A stretch of 64,000 nucleotides of DNA from Synechococcus sp. C9 (GCF_022984075.1 NZ_JALAAD010000001.1:2274455-2338454), one strand, 5' to 3'. Positions 36,052 through 45,028 are shown, counted from the stretch's first letter. Translations and numbers: made by a program. The notes: a model not told the origin generated them from the sequence alone.

Positions 36052-37272
36052 ATCAACGATTCCAAAATGCAGACTAAACGCTAATTTCAAGTTTTCTAAT
36101 ACTTTAATCAGCCAGCGCACCTGCCCCTGGGCTTGGTCGGCATAGCGGTTGAATAATAAACAGATCAGCCGTTCCAAATAGCCCTTGACTTTTTTGCAGA
36201 TTAAAACAATTTTTAATAAAAGTCCTACCATTTTGGTTGGCCCCAACTGGCAAATCAGGTCAATAAAGTTTTTGTGATTGGCATCTTTGTTATTCTCAAT
36301 TACCAAAAAATTCAGCAAGCGGCTACAGGTACGGGTGATCAGAAAATCATTCACCCCTTGGGTATCAAATTGGGGGAAGAGTTCATCCATGAATTGATAC
36401 AATTTTCGCTCAAAAATATCCCGGTCTTTGCTAGGAGGAATGGCGGCGATCAGATAGGCGGCTAAATTGTATTTATATCGGCGGTAGTTTTGCCCTTCGG
36501 GATTTTCCCGCAAAAATTGCTCCGCCCGCTCCTGATAGGTCAGCCCATTGTCCACCTTTGTCCCAAACAATTTGAACGCCACAAATAGCTCCTGATTGGT
36601 GAGCATGGTGGGATTTTTCACCGGCTCTAAATTTTTGGTCGCACCCAAGGCCCGCCGGTACTCGTAGGTCACATAACGACCTAATTGATGTTCAAATTGC
36701 TGTTGCACCTGGGTTTGCAACTTATGCACAATGTCCAACTGCTCCTGGAACTGTTGCCGGTCTTCCGCCCCCGCCAACTGCGCTTCGTAGAGATAGGGAT
36801 ACCGACGCAACAAACAGGCCAAGGGCTGGTTCTCGGCGGGTTCATCGGTGGCTTCGAGCAGGGCAATGGTTTGGCACAGCCGTAGGTATAGGTCCGTTCC
36901 CTGAAATGCCTGGAATAACCGGCGCAGGGTGCCTACCGTTTTCCCCCGGTCACCGCCTCGCAGAGGGGTAGGGGTCGCCAAAATATCCACCAACTGGCGG
37001 ATCGCCCAGCGATGTTGGGACTGGTTTTGCCAATGGTTGATGAGAATGTAACAACTGCGGTTGAGGATAAACCGGAACCGCTGGCTGGCCTCCGGGCGCA
37101 AAATTAACTGCTCCAGGGTCGCCACCACCGACGGATTGCCACACTTTAACTCGGTGAATAATGCCCGAAACCGCTCCAGTACCGACGTGGGCGCTTCCCG
37201 CTGTACCCACTGGTAAATGCAGGTGTAAATCACCTCTTCATCGGCACTTCTAAGCATATCCACAGCGGCCAT
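36022..37272 (-). CDS. Conserved cyanobacterial protein of unknown function
   Basis: A 416-residue, mostly alpha-helical soluble protein. It contains FRFILNRSCYILINHW, LRRYPYLYEAQLAG, and a C-terminal region with GLLLKIVLICKKVKGYLERL. No catalytic motif, signal peptide or clear membrane helix is visible. ATG 37272 is chosen; the upstream extension to 37377 looks non-coding. Its 3' end overlaps rsmA by 30 nt. Confidence 0.82.
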   Translation of the reverse strand: MAAVDMLRSADEEVIYTCIYQWVQREAPTSVLERFRALFTELKCGNPSVVATLEQLILRPEASQRFRFILNRSCYILINHWQNQSQHRWAIRQLVDILATPTPLRGGDRGKTVGTLRRLFQAFQGTDLYLRLCQTIALLEATDEPAENQPLACLLRRYPYLYEAQLAGAEDRQQFQEQLDIVHKLQTQVQQQFEHQLGRYVTYEYRRALGATKNLEPVKNPTMLTNQELFVAFKLFGTKVDNGLTYQERAEQFLRENPEGQNYRRYKYNLAAYLIAAIPPSKDRDIFERKLYQFMDELFPQFDTQGVNDFLITRTCSRLLNFLVIENNKDANHKNFIDLICQLGPTKMVGLLLKIVLICKKVKGYLERLICLLFNRYADQAQGQVRWLIKVLENLKLAFSLHFGIVDLRFIRQLFA

Positions 37273-37443
37273 TACCCCACCTCCTGTGCAAGGAACCCAA
37301 CCACGGTTATCAGTAATAATACGGACAGGCTGTATGACATTGTTTGTACGTTTAGGTGGAAATACGGAAGGTGCCAATTCCCGATTGGGCGCACGTTTCC
37401 CCTAGTTCTTATTAGAAGGGATAAATGTGTTTTGCTGTGTAAG

Positions 37444-38124
37444 TTAGATCACAAGGGGCTGGCGATCTGGGTTACGGGTCGAGGGTTGGGGCTGGAGCCG
37501 TTGCTGGAACCACCAAATACCGCCCATGAGCAGTAATCCCACGGCAATGCCTGCCAAGAGCCACAGCCAAGGTATGCGGGCAGGGGGAGGGGTTGGGGTG
37601 GCGGGTGCGGGAGCCAAATGCTGGGTGACTGCTTCGGGGATTGGGTTCGGGGCTGGTTCGACCATCAACCCGGCCACTTCGGTCAGGGATTGTTCCACCA
37701 CCGGTGCCTTGATACTGCGAAATTCGGCGGCGTGGAGATACTTGCTGATCTGGGGATCCAGCGCAGTGCCGTGGTAATAGATGGCGTGGGCATCGGGGGC
37801 AAATTCCACCACGTCCCCGTCGGTCAAGGTATGGTGGGATACGTGGATGCCGTTGACTTTGATCCCGTTGGTGCTGGTTTTGCCCGCCGCATTGCCGTCC
37901 TGAATTTGGTAGTGGTACTCGTGGGAGCCGGGGATGGGCACCCGCAGGAGCAGGGCGTGTTGCCGGGAAACCGAGTCCGCATGGAAGACAATGGCACTGG
38001 TGGCGTCCCGCCCAATGGAATAGGTGGCCGCTTCCAATGCCAAAACCTGTTGCCCTTGGGGGTCTTCAACGACCAAAATGTGCAAACGTTGGCTGGTATC
38101 GTCTGCTGTCAAGGGGGCTGGCAT
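37444..38124 (-). CDS. FHA-domain protein with C-terminal membrane helix
   Basis: A 226-residue protein. The FHA domain spans ~15-115: YSIGRD (35-40), SVSRQH (51-56), TNGIKVNG (85-92), the phosphothreonine-binding signature residues. A Pro-rich linker leads to a membrane helix (LWLLAGIAVGLLLMGGIWW) and a short tail. It likely recruits phosphorylated partners at the membrane. No kinase is adjacent. Confidence 0.92.
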   Translation of the reverse strand: MPAPLTADDTSQRLHILVVEDPQGQQVLALEAATYSIGRDATSAIVFHADSVSRQHALLLRVPIPGSHEYHYQIQDGNAAGKTSTNGIKVNGIHVSHHTLTDGDVVEFAPDAHAIYYHGTALDPQISKYLHAAEFRSIKAPVVEQSLTEVAGLMVEPAPNPIPEAVTQHLAPAPATPTPPPARIPWLWLLAGIAVGLLLMGGIWWFQQRLQPQPSTRNPDRQPLVI

Positions 38125-38263
38125 GGCAGGTCACTTTAGGATTTCTACCTAGTCCTATTTTACCCGCCTTAGCGACATCCCAGTCATTTCCCAGGCATGG
38201 CTGGCACCACTGCTTCTCGACCTTTACAATGGGGGATGTAACGAAACGTAAAGGCATGAACCC

Positions 38264-39163
38264 ATGACGGCGACTCGGGTGGACAGCCAACATCAGTACC
38301 GGATGTGGCAGGGGTGGCGTACCCATTGGGTGCAGGCGGGGAATCAAGGGCCGGCCATGCTACTGATTCATGGGTTTGGGGCTTCGACGGCCCATTGGCG
38401 GTACAATCTCCCGGATTTGGCGCAGGACCATCGGGTGTGGGCGGTGGATTTGTTGGGGTTTGGCCGCTCGGAGAAACCGCCGGTGCTGTACACGGGGGAG
38501 TTGTGGCGGGAACAACTGCGGGATTTTGTCACCCAGGTGATTGGGGAGCCGGTGGTGCTGGTGGGCAATTCTCTGGGGGGCTATGCGGCCTTGTGTTTTG
38601 GGGTGGATTGTCCTCAATGGACGCATGGGGTGGCTCTGTTGAATTGCGCCGGGCCGGTGGGGGAAGATAGCATCCGTCCTAACCCAGTCCAGCGGTTGTT
38701 GTTCCAAATTCCGGGGGTGGTGGAACTGGCGAGTGCCGGTCTATTTTTCTATATGCGGAATCCCCTGGTGATTCGGCGGATTTTACAACAGGTGTACAAA
38801 GACCATACGCACATTGATGAAGAATTGATCCAAAGTATTTACGAACCAGCCTGGGATGCGGGGGCATTGGGGGTGTTTCGGGCGGTGTTTAAGTCGCCCC
38901 CCGGTCGTCGTTTGGACCAGTTACTGCAGGGGTTAACGTCGCCGCTGCTGCTGATGTGGGGTACATCGGATCCGTGGATGACTGTGGCCCGGGCGGAAAA
39001 GTGTAATGCCTTGGTGCCTACAGCCCAGGTGGCATGGCTGGATGCGGGGCATTGTCCCCACGATGAACGCCCGGATTTGGTTAATCCGCTGTTGCGTCGC
39101 TGGGTGCAAACCGTCGTAGAATCACGCTTGAACGGGGATTTGCCAGGTATTGGGGCGTGGTGA
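38264..39163 (+). CDS. Alpha/beta-hydrolase
   Basis: A 299-residue alpha/beta hydrolase: HGFGAS (36-41) for the oxyanion loop, nucleophile S103 in GNSLGG, and the acid and His in WGTSDPW and DAGHCPHDERPD. Cyanobacterial relatives are annotated as hydrolases or pheophytinase-like; the substrate is not deducible. It starts with ATG 38264 and converges on glgX with an 83-nt overlap. Confidence 0.92.
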   Translation: MTATRVDSQHQYRMWQGWRTHWVQAGNQGPAMLLIHGFGASTAHWRYNLPDLAQDHRVWAVDLLGFGRSEKPPVLYTGELWREQLRDFVTQVIGEPVVLVGNSLGGYAALCFGVDCPQWTHGVALLNCAGPVGEDSIRPNPVQRLLFQIPGVVELASAGLFFYMRNPLVIRRILQQVYKDHTHIDEELIQSIYEPAWDAGALGVFRAVFKSPPGRRLDQLLQGLTSPLLLMWGTSDPWMTVARAEKCNALVPTAQVAWLDAGHCPHDERPDLVNPLLRRWVQTVVESRLNGDLPGIGAW

Positions 39164-41153
39164 CGGGGGGGCCGGCGGAGTCAATGGCACCGGGGAGATG
39201 GGTGTCCAAGAGTCGCTGCCAGGGGTGGGGCGGCAGGGTGAAGGGCAAGCCTTCCCAGTAGCTATTGAGAATCACATACAGATGTTCTCCGGCTTTGGGC
39301 ATGACCATTTCCAGGGCGAGGGCATGGCCGTCCGGGTGCCAGCCTTGTTGTCCCAATTCGGTGCCGTGCCAGACCACGTAGGGATAGGGGACAGGTTCTA
39401 CCACTGGATAGGTTTCCACCCGCAGGCGGTTTTCCTCTTCAAACAGGCGCAGGGATTGCATCCAGTGCAGGAGTTTTTGCCAAAAGTGGAGCATATCCCG
39501 ATGCCGATGTACCAAATCCCAGTCAAACCAACTGATTTCGTTGTCCTGCCCGTAGGCGTTGTTGTTTCCCCGTTGGGTGCGGCGCACTTCGTCCCCCATC
39601 AGGATCATGGGCGTGCCCTGGGCGAGGGTGAGAATGACCAGAAAGTTTTTGATTTGTTTGATGCGGAGGGCTTCGATCTGGGGGTCGTCGCTGGGCCCTT
39701 CCTGCCCACAGTTCCAACTGTAGTTGTCGTTGGCTCCGTCCCGGTTGTCCTCCCCGTTGGCCTCGTTGTGTTTTTGGTTATAGGAAACCAGGTCATTCAG
39801 CGTAAAACCGTCGTGGCAGGTGATGAAATTGATGGTGCGGTTGGGGATTTGGTGGGGGTCCCGGTACAGGTCGGGGCTACCCAACAGGCGGGCGGCCAAC
39901 CAGCCCAGCATCCCCCGGTCGCCCTTAACGAAGCGGCGCACATCATCCCGAAAGGGGCCATTCCACTCGGCAAACCGTTCCCCAATAAAGGAACCCACCT
40001 GGTACAATCCGGCGGCATCCCAAGCTTCGGCAATGATTTTGGTGCCCGCCAACACCGGGTCGGATTCGATCAGCCAGGGCAGGGGCGGGTCCGCCAGGGG
40101 AAAGCCGGTTTTACTGCGGGATAAAATGGAAGCCAAATCAAACCGAAACCCATCCACGTGCATCACATCCACCCAGTAGCGCAGGGAATCCAGGATCAAG
40201 CGCCCGACAATTTCGTGGTTGGCCTTGACCGTATTGCCGCAACCGCTATAGTTGGCATAAAAAGCCGGGTTATGGGACTCCAAAATGTAATAGGCTTGGT
40301 TTTCGATCCCCCGAAACGATAGGGTTGGGCCTTCATGGTTGCCCTCGGCGGTGTGATTAAAAACCACATCCAGAATGACTTCGATCCCGGCTCTATGCAG
40401 GGCTTTGACCATATCCCGAAATTCGTCTAATGGCCCCAGTAAGGATTGGTCAGAACTATAGGCCCGGTGGGGGGCGAAAAAGGCCAGGGTACTGTAGCCC
40501 CAATAGTTGACCAAACCGGGGGGGGCATCCTGGGGGTCAAACTGATGGACGGGCAGTAATTCCACCGCCGTAATTCCCAAGGATTGCAGGTAGGGGATTT
40601 TCTCAATCAGCCCCGCATAGGTGCCCCGTTTGCCCTCGCTCACCCCGGAATTGGGATGCGCCGTAAAGCCTTTGACGTGCATTTCATAAATAATGGTGCG
40701 GGCGTAGGGAATTTCCAGGGGCACATCCCCTTCCCAGTCGTAGTGAGAGGGGTCAACCACCACCCCCCGCAGGGCGGTCGCACAGTTATCCCCCGCACGG
40801 GTGGCCGCTCCCCGGTCATAGCGTTCCCAGCCCACCACGGCCCGGGCGTAGGGGTCAAGTAGCACCTTACTGCCGTCAAATCGATGGCCTAACTCCGGGG
40901 CAAAAGGGCCATACACCCGGTAGGCGTACACCTGTCCATGCCCAATCCCAGCGACAAAAATATGCCAATAGTTGGCTGTGCGATGGAGGGGGGCGGTGAG
41001 GGAGAGCACATGGGCGGGTTTGGGGTCATCGGCGTGCTCAAAGAGCAATAGCTCCACCCGTTCGGCGTGTTTGGAAAATAGGCAAAAATTCACCCCCCCG
41101 GCGGTAACGGTCGCCCCCAGGGGAAAACTGCGTCCCCGTTGTATGCTCAGCAT
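39081..41153 (-). CDS. glgX: Glycogen debranching enzyme GlgX/TreX
   Basis: A 690-residue protein: an N-terminal CBM48-type domain (PLGATVTAGGVNFCLFSKHAE), then a GH13 barrel with VDGFRFDLASIL (nucleophile Asp), IIAEAWDAAGLYQVG (acid Glu) and INFITCHDGFTLNDLVSY. It hydrolyses alpha-1,6 branches during glycogen breakdown. Start ATG at 41153 fits the family. The 3' 83 nt lie antisense to the hydrolase gene, giving one of the longest coding overlaps in the window. Confidence 0.94.
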   Translation of the reverse strand: MLSIQRGRSFPLGATVTAGGVNFCLFSKHAERVELLLFEHADDPKPAHVLSLTAPLHRTANYWHIFVAGIGHGQVYAYRVYGPFAPELGHRFDGSKVLLDPYARAVVGWERYDRGAATRAGDNCATALRGVVVDPSHYDWEGDVPLEIPYARTIIYEMHVKGFTAHPNSGVSEGKRGTYAGLIEKIPYLQSLGITAVELLPVHQFDPQDAPPGLVNYWGYSTLAFFAPHRAYSSDQSLLGPLDEFRDMVKALHRAGIEVILDVVFNHTAEGNHEGPTLSFRGIENQAYYILESHNPAFYANYSGCGNTVKANHEIVGRLILDSLRYWVDVMHVDGFRFDLASILSRSKTGFPLADPPLPWLIESDPVLAGTKIIAEAWDAAGLYQVGSFIGERFAEWNGPFRDDVRRFVKGDRGMLGWLAARLLGSPDLYRDPHQIPNRTINFITCHDGFTLNDLVSYNQKHNEANGEDNRDGANDNYSWNCGQEGPSDDPQIEALRIKQIKNFLVILTLAQGTPMILMGDEVRRTQRGNNNAYGQDNEISWFDWDLVHRHRDMLHFWQKLLHWMQSLRLFEEENRLRVETYPVVEPVPYPYVVWHGTELGQQGWHPDGHALALEMVMPKAGEHLYVILNSYWEGLPFTLPPHPWQRLLDTHLPGAIDSAGPPVTTPQYLANPRSSVILRRFAPSDATAD

Positions 41154-41397
41154 GGTCGGTTTTCTGAAAATCCTACTTGAAATTATGGAGGATCGAGGAA
41201 AAGATAGCTGGGATTATGCTAAAAAGATTAATGAATAGATGGGGGTGAGAACCTACAGTCTTTTTTGTTATTATTAGGATACAATCCATAGAAATGAGAG
41301 GACAAAGAGATGCCTACCCATTCCTTAGATTTACGGCAAAGAATTGTAGTTGCATACCAAGTGGGAGAACAATCAGGGAAGTAGCTAAGCGGTTTAT

Positions 41398-41419
41398 AGC
41401 GAAGCGTGGCGAAGCCATT
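41398..41419 (+). repeat. 22-nt palindromic insert in the IS630 transposase
   Basis: AGCGAAGCGTGGCGAAGCCATT with its two arms (GCGAAGC and GCGAAGCC, plus GTGGC) interrupts the phase TTTAT|GGTAACT. Removing it restores RF-VTKRTVHR. The motif resembles the small dispersed repeats known from Nostoc and other cyanobacteria. Confidence 0.75.
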
Positions 41420-41503
41420 GGTAACTAAAAGGACAGTACATCGCCTCGTACAACAGTATAAACAGACTCAAGACTTAACACCTAAGAAAGTAGGGACATT
41501 AGG

Positions 41504-41527
41504 CTGTGCCGTGCCGGAGGCATAGCA
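41504..41527 (+). repeat. 24-nt palindromic insert in the IS630 transposase
   Basis: CTGTGCCGTGCCGGAGGCATAGCA (given in parts: CTGTGCCGTGCC and GGAGGCATAGCA) splits ATTAGG|AGTTGG. Removing it restores T-L-G-V-G-I-L. It introduces an in-frame TAG. The core GTGCCGGAGGCATA differs by one base from the insert in the intergenic repeats at 42349 and 52799. Confidence 0.75.
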
Positions 41528-42324
41528 AGTTGGAATTTTAGAACAAAATCAAGTTGAGATTTTAGCCATTGTTGAAGAGTATCCAGATAACTGTTTGTGG
41601 CAATATCTCGAAATAATTGGAGAAAGGCTAGGAATCCATGTGAGCATTAGCACATTGCATTCTTTCTTGAAAAAGCATAAAATCACTCTAAAAAAAAGAC
41701 ATTTCGCAGTGAAAAAGTCAAGAGTGAAGTTGTGCAGAACGCTTAGAATACTGGCATAAGATTGGAAGTGTTCCAGCCGAAGATATAGTTGCCGTAGATG
41801 AAACAGAAGGGAGGGCATGGAGAGGCAAGTTGCACGGAGTTTACAAGGGAAAAAAGTTTATAGTTATCGCCAGAAAAACAAGGGTCAAAAATACACGTTA
41901 ATTGGTGCTATATCTGTGGATGGCATTGTTTGTCATAAAATCATCAAAGGCTCCATGAAGAAACAGGATTTTTTAGAATTTGTGAAAACAGAATTATGCC
42001 CAAAATTAAATGAGAAGAAGGTGGTAATTATGGACAACTTGAATAGTCATAAAGCCATAGAAGTACAACAGATGATTAGCCAGACTGGTGCTCGTTTATT
42101 GTATCTCCCTGTGTATTCACCAGAATTTAATCCAATTGAAATGATGTGGTCAGTCCTAAAGAATTTTATTCGACAGTTTCATGATTCACCAGTAAAAAAT
42201 ATACAGTCAATTATCCAAGCATCTTTGTTATTGATTAATCCTTCTTCTTTTGCAAATTGGTTTGCCAAATGTTGCTACTGTACCCCATAATAAAAGAAAA
42301 GGCTGTATCCAAGGACAGTGATTA

Positions 42325-42446
42325 TATAGCAGTCCTATTCAATTAGCGTTAGCTTGCGTGCCGTAGGCATACAGAAATTTTCCAGAACCAAGAACGGCGG
42401 CGGTGCCCCTGCGACCTCTGTGCCATTCTTATTTAGGATTGCTATA
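42325..42446 (+). repeat. MITE-like intergenic repeat with nested insert
   Basis: Ends TATAGCAGTCCTATT and TTAGGATTGCTATA. Core CGGCGGCGGTGCCCCTGCGA. A 24-nt palindrome (TTAGCTTGCGTGCCGTAGGC then ATAC) sits at 42349-42372; without it the copy would match the ~100-bp simple form. It lies 18 bp right of the IS630 remnant. Confidence 0.88.
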
Positions 42447-42521
42447 TATCTTTACAACCACATATTTTGAATCATTGATGCGCCGGAACGGTCACAGGAG
42501 AAAATCTTATGTTTGAAACTC

Positions 42522-43610
42522 TTAATGGGATTCGCCTTTTCCCATTGTATCTCCGTAATTTTTTACTACCCAATCATCGTAGTTTTGAGATTTGCATTGT
42601 CTTAACCATTCGAGATTATCTAAATACCAGCGTATTGTTTTTCTCAAGCCACTGTCAAGGGTTTCCGTTGGCTCCCAACCTAGCGTTTGTTTGATTTTAC
42701 TAAAATTCACACAGTAACGATAGTCATGCCCAGGTCTATCTTTCACGAAAGTTATTAGGGATTGATAACTGAAATTTGACCTCGGCAAAACTTCATCTAA
42801 AATTGTACATATTTGTGTAACTAATTCTAGGTTGGTTGGTTGATTACCGCCGCCAATATTATAGGTATCTCCCACTTTGCCTTTCAGTAGGACAAGAGAA
42901 ATAGCTCGACAGTGGTCTTCGACATAGAGCCAATCCCTAATATTTTCTCCACTGCCATAAATAGGTAATGGTTTTTGATTGATAGCATTAAAAATCATTA
43001 AGGGAATGAGCTTCTCTGGGAATTGCCGAGGACCATAATTATTCGAGCAATTGATGGTCAATGTGGGCAAACCATAGGTATGATGATATGCTCTCACCAA
43101 ATGATCTGAGCTGGCTTTGGATGCGGCATAGGGGCTGTTAGGAGCATAGGGTGTATTTTCTGAAAAAGCAGGTTCACCGGCTTGCAGAGAACCATATACT
43201 TCATCGGTAGAAATATGTAAAAACCTAAAATTTTCTTTTTGATCTGGCAATAATTCCTGGTAAAAAGCTCTCACCGCTTCGAGTAATTGGAACGTACCTA
43301 CCACATTGGTTTGGATAAACTCTTGAGGACTAAATATGGAGCGATCAACGTGACTCTCCGCCGCAAAATTAACAACATATTGGGGCTGGTGTTGTCTGAG
43401 GAGTGATAGCACTAATGTACTATTCCCTATATCCCCTTGTTGAAATATGTAGCCAGTATCGTTTTTGAGTTGCTCAAGACTTTTAGGGTTACTGGCGTAG
43501 GTCAATTTATCTAAGTTAATAATTTCTGCCATTTCCTGGGAGCGGGCGTAAAGGATGAAGTTCGATCCAATAAACCCACTACCGCCTGTCACCAAAATCT
43601 TTCCCATCAT
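42522..43610 (-). CDS. rfbB: dTDP-glucose 4,6-dehydratase
   Basis: A 362-residue extended SDR: NAD-binding TGGSGFIGSNF (8-18), STDEVYG with catalytic Asp-Glu, and YAASKASSDH with Tyr and Lys. NIGGGNQPTN and RPGHDYRYCVNFSKI complete the RmlB pattern. It makes dTDP-4-keto-6-deoxyglucose for rhamnose and other deoxysugars of surface glycans. The gene is AT-rich relative to flanks and lies next to the IS630 remnant. rfbA, C and D are not in the window. Confidence 0.96.
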   Translation of the reverse strand: MMGKILVTGGSGFIGSNFILYARSQEMAEIINLDKLTYASNPKSLEQLKNDTGYIFQQGDIGNSTLVLSLLRQHQPQYVVNFAAESHVDRSIFSPQEFIQTNVVGTFQLLEAVRAFYQELLPDQKENFRFLHISTDEVYGSLQAGEPAFSENTPYAPNSPYAASKASSDHLVRAYHHTYGLPTLTINCSNNYGPRQFPEKLIPLMIFNAINQKPLPIYGSGENIRDWLYVEDHCRAISLVLLKGKVGDTYNIGGGNQPTNLELVTQICTILDEVLPRSNFSYQSLITFVKDRPGHDYRYCVNFSKIKQTLGWEPTETLDSGLRKTIRWYLDNLEWLRQCKSQNYDDWVVKNYGDTMGKGESH

Positions 43611-43696
43611 GGACTCGCTGACCAGAAATTAAAATACTACAAAAGAATCATAGTTCAAAATTGGCAAAATGGGATAAAAAATTAAGATTGCCAATA

Positions 43697-43797
43697 TATA
43701 GCAGTTCTATTTGATTTGCAAACAAAAATTTTTCAGAACCAAATACGGGGGCGGTGCCCCTGCGACCCCTGTTCTAAACTCAGTGAGGATGACTATA
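43697..43797 (+). repeat. MITE-like intergenic repeat, simple form
   Basis: TATAGCAGTTCTATTTGATT at the left, CAGAACCAAATACGGGGGCG and GTGCCCCTGCGACCCCTG in the core, GATGACTATA at the right. The final TATA is shared with the start of the next copy at 43794. Confidence 0.85.
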
Positions 43798-43868
43798 GCA
43801 GTCCCACTTGATTAGCGAACCAAAATTCTCCAGAACCAAGGACGGAGCATTGCCCTGCGACCTTAGAA
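43794..43868 (+). repeat. MITE-like repeat, right end missing
   Basis: Starts TATAGCAGTCCCACTTGATT, contains CAGAACCAAGGACGGAGC and ATTGCCCTGCGACCTTA, then stops resembling the family. It lies head-to-tail against the preceding copy, sharing TATA. Together they fill most of the 43611-43946 spacer. Confidence 0.75.
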
Positions 43869-43946
43869 TCTTTAATTAAATTATTCCGAAATTTTGGTGC
43901 ATAGATTGCCTTATAATCAAGCGTAATTCGTTGCTGAAGTATCCCG

Positions 43947-44284
43947 GTGCGGAAACTACTTCCGGCATTCTGCGCTTTTGCCTTGGGTTGGGGTTGGATG
44001 GGGCGTGCCTGGGCACAACCGCCAGTGATTTTCACCTGGAATGGGATTTTGGACATCACTGAGGAGGAATGCGTCCGCCGCTCCCAGCAAATGTTACGCC
44101 AGCAGGGTTTGTTCAATGTGCAAATTCAGGACATTCACATTACATTGATGGGGAAACCAACCGGGTGAGCGTTAGCATTGCCTGTTTCGGAGGGAGCCAG
44201 TCCACCCTAGTCTTTATCATCGTTGCCGCCCCTACCCCCGAGGAGGCCCGAGTGATGCGGGATGCCCTGAGCCGGAATTTTTAA
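43947..44284 (+). pseudogene. Frameshifted gene for a small secreted protein
   Basis: The first frame (GTG 43947) encodes a signal peptide (MRKLLPAFCAFALGWGWMGR, cleavage near AWAQP) and ITEEECVRRSQQMLRQQGLF, ending at 44168. The second frame, -1 relative, continues DGETNRVSVSIACFGGSQ and TPEEARVMRDALSRNF to 44284. A one-base loss near 44142-44155 would join them into a ~112-residue protein. Either a recent pseudogene or a sequencing error. Family not recognised. Confidence 0.58.
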
Positions 44285-44353
44285 CCGCCGAGGTAAGCAG
44301 GGGAATGTTACAGTAATTTAATAGTTAGTTACAACATTGAATAAGTGGAATCC

Positions 44354-45028
44354 ATGCGGGCATTAGTGGCGGGGGCGACTGGGGCAACCGGGCGGAGGAT
44401 TGTGGAAGAATTGGTGCGGCGGGATATGCCGGTGCGGGCGGGGGTGCGGGACGTAGAACGGGGTCGCCGGATGTTACCCCCCCAGGTGGAGGTGGTTTAC
44501 GCCGATGTCACCCAACCCCGTACCCTAGGGGCGGCGATGGCAGGCTGTACGGTCGTGCTTTGTGCCACGGGTGCCCGTCCTTCCTTTAATGTCACGGAAC
44601 CTTGGGCGGTGGACTGTTGCGGGACGCAAAACCTGGTGGATGTGGCCAAAATCCAGGGCGTAGCGCATTTCGTGCTGGTGTCTTCCCTATGCGTGTCCCA
44701 GTTTTTTCACCCCTTGAATTTGTTTTGGTTTATTTTGTACTGGAAAAAGCAAGCAGAATTGTATTTACAAAATAGTGGTTTGACCTATACGATTGTGCGC
44801 CCCGGGGGACTCCTGAATGAGAATATCCCCGGTGGCTTGGTGATCCAGGGTGCTGATACGCTTTTTGAGGGGCGGATTCCCCGACAGAGGGTGGCGCAGG
44901 TGTGTGTGGAGGCGTTGCACCAACCGGCGGCTCGGCAAAAAATTGTGGAGGTGATCACCCGCCCGGAACAACCGGAATCTCCGCCGGAGTCCTGGTTTTC
45001 ACAGGTTGCCGTTGCGGGCCACCAGTAG
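44354..45028 (+). CDS. NAD(P)-binding NmrA/SDR-like protein
   Basis: A 224-residue atypical SDR. The nucleotide-binding loop VAGATGATGRRIVEEL is followed by VVLCATGARPSF, FVLVSSLCVSQFFHP and YTIVRPGGLLNE. Relatives in cyanobacteria and plastids include Ycf39-like assembly factors and reductases; which this is cannot be said. ATG 44354 is preferred over GTG 44345. Its last 30 nt overlap psb30 on the other strand. Confidence 0.86.
   Translation: MRALVAGATGATGRRIVEELVRRDMPVRAGVRDVERGRRMLPPQVEVVYADVTQPRTLGAAMAGCTVVLCATGARPSFNVTEPWAVDCCGTQNLVDVAKIQGVAHFVLVSSLCVSQFFHPLNLFWFILYWKKQAELYLQNSGLTYTIVRPGGLLNENIPGGLVIQGADTLFEGRIPRQRVAQVCVEALHQPAARQKIVEVITRPEQPESPPESWFSQVAVAGHQ

Larger units (their letters stand above)
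41310..42290 (+). pseudogene. IS630-family transposase, multiply frameshifted
   Basis: Starts MPTHSLDLRQRIVVAYQVGEQ, then breaks. REVAKRF is in another frame, VTKRTVHRLVQQYKQ follows the first insert, and a TAG lies in the second insert. Frame changes recur near 41690 (run of eight A) and 41735. The catalytic region remains: VAVDETEGRAWRGK, MDNLNSHKA and LPVYSPEFNPIEMMW, giving the DDE triad. At 41850-41856 the heptamer A AAA AAG lies in the upstream frame and a -1 slip would restore the downstream frame, as in elements with programmed frameshifting. Confidence 0.9.
41254..42307 (+). mobile_element. Decayed IS630-family insertion sequence
   Basis: About 1,054 bp bounded by imperfect inverted repeats starting TACAGTCTTTTTTGTTATTA on the left and, reverse-complemented, TACAGCCTTTTCTTTTATTA on the right (20 of 25 positions match). 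Both ends finish in TA, the usual IS630 target. The transposase inside has multiple frame defects and two small palindromic inserts, so the copy cannot be autonomous. It sits between glgX and rfbB. Confidence 0.9.

Noticed and set aside
39150-40124. 324-codon frame opposite glgX
   Set aside because: Completely antisense to an intact GH13 enzyme; Val/Gly/Phe-rich composition typical of a shadow.
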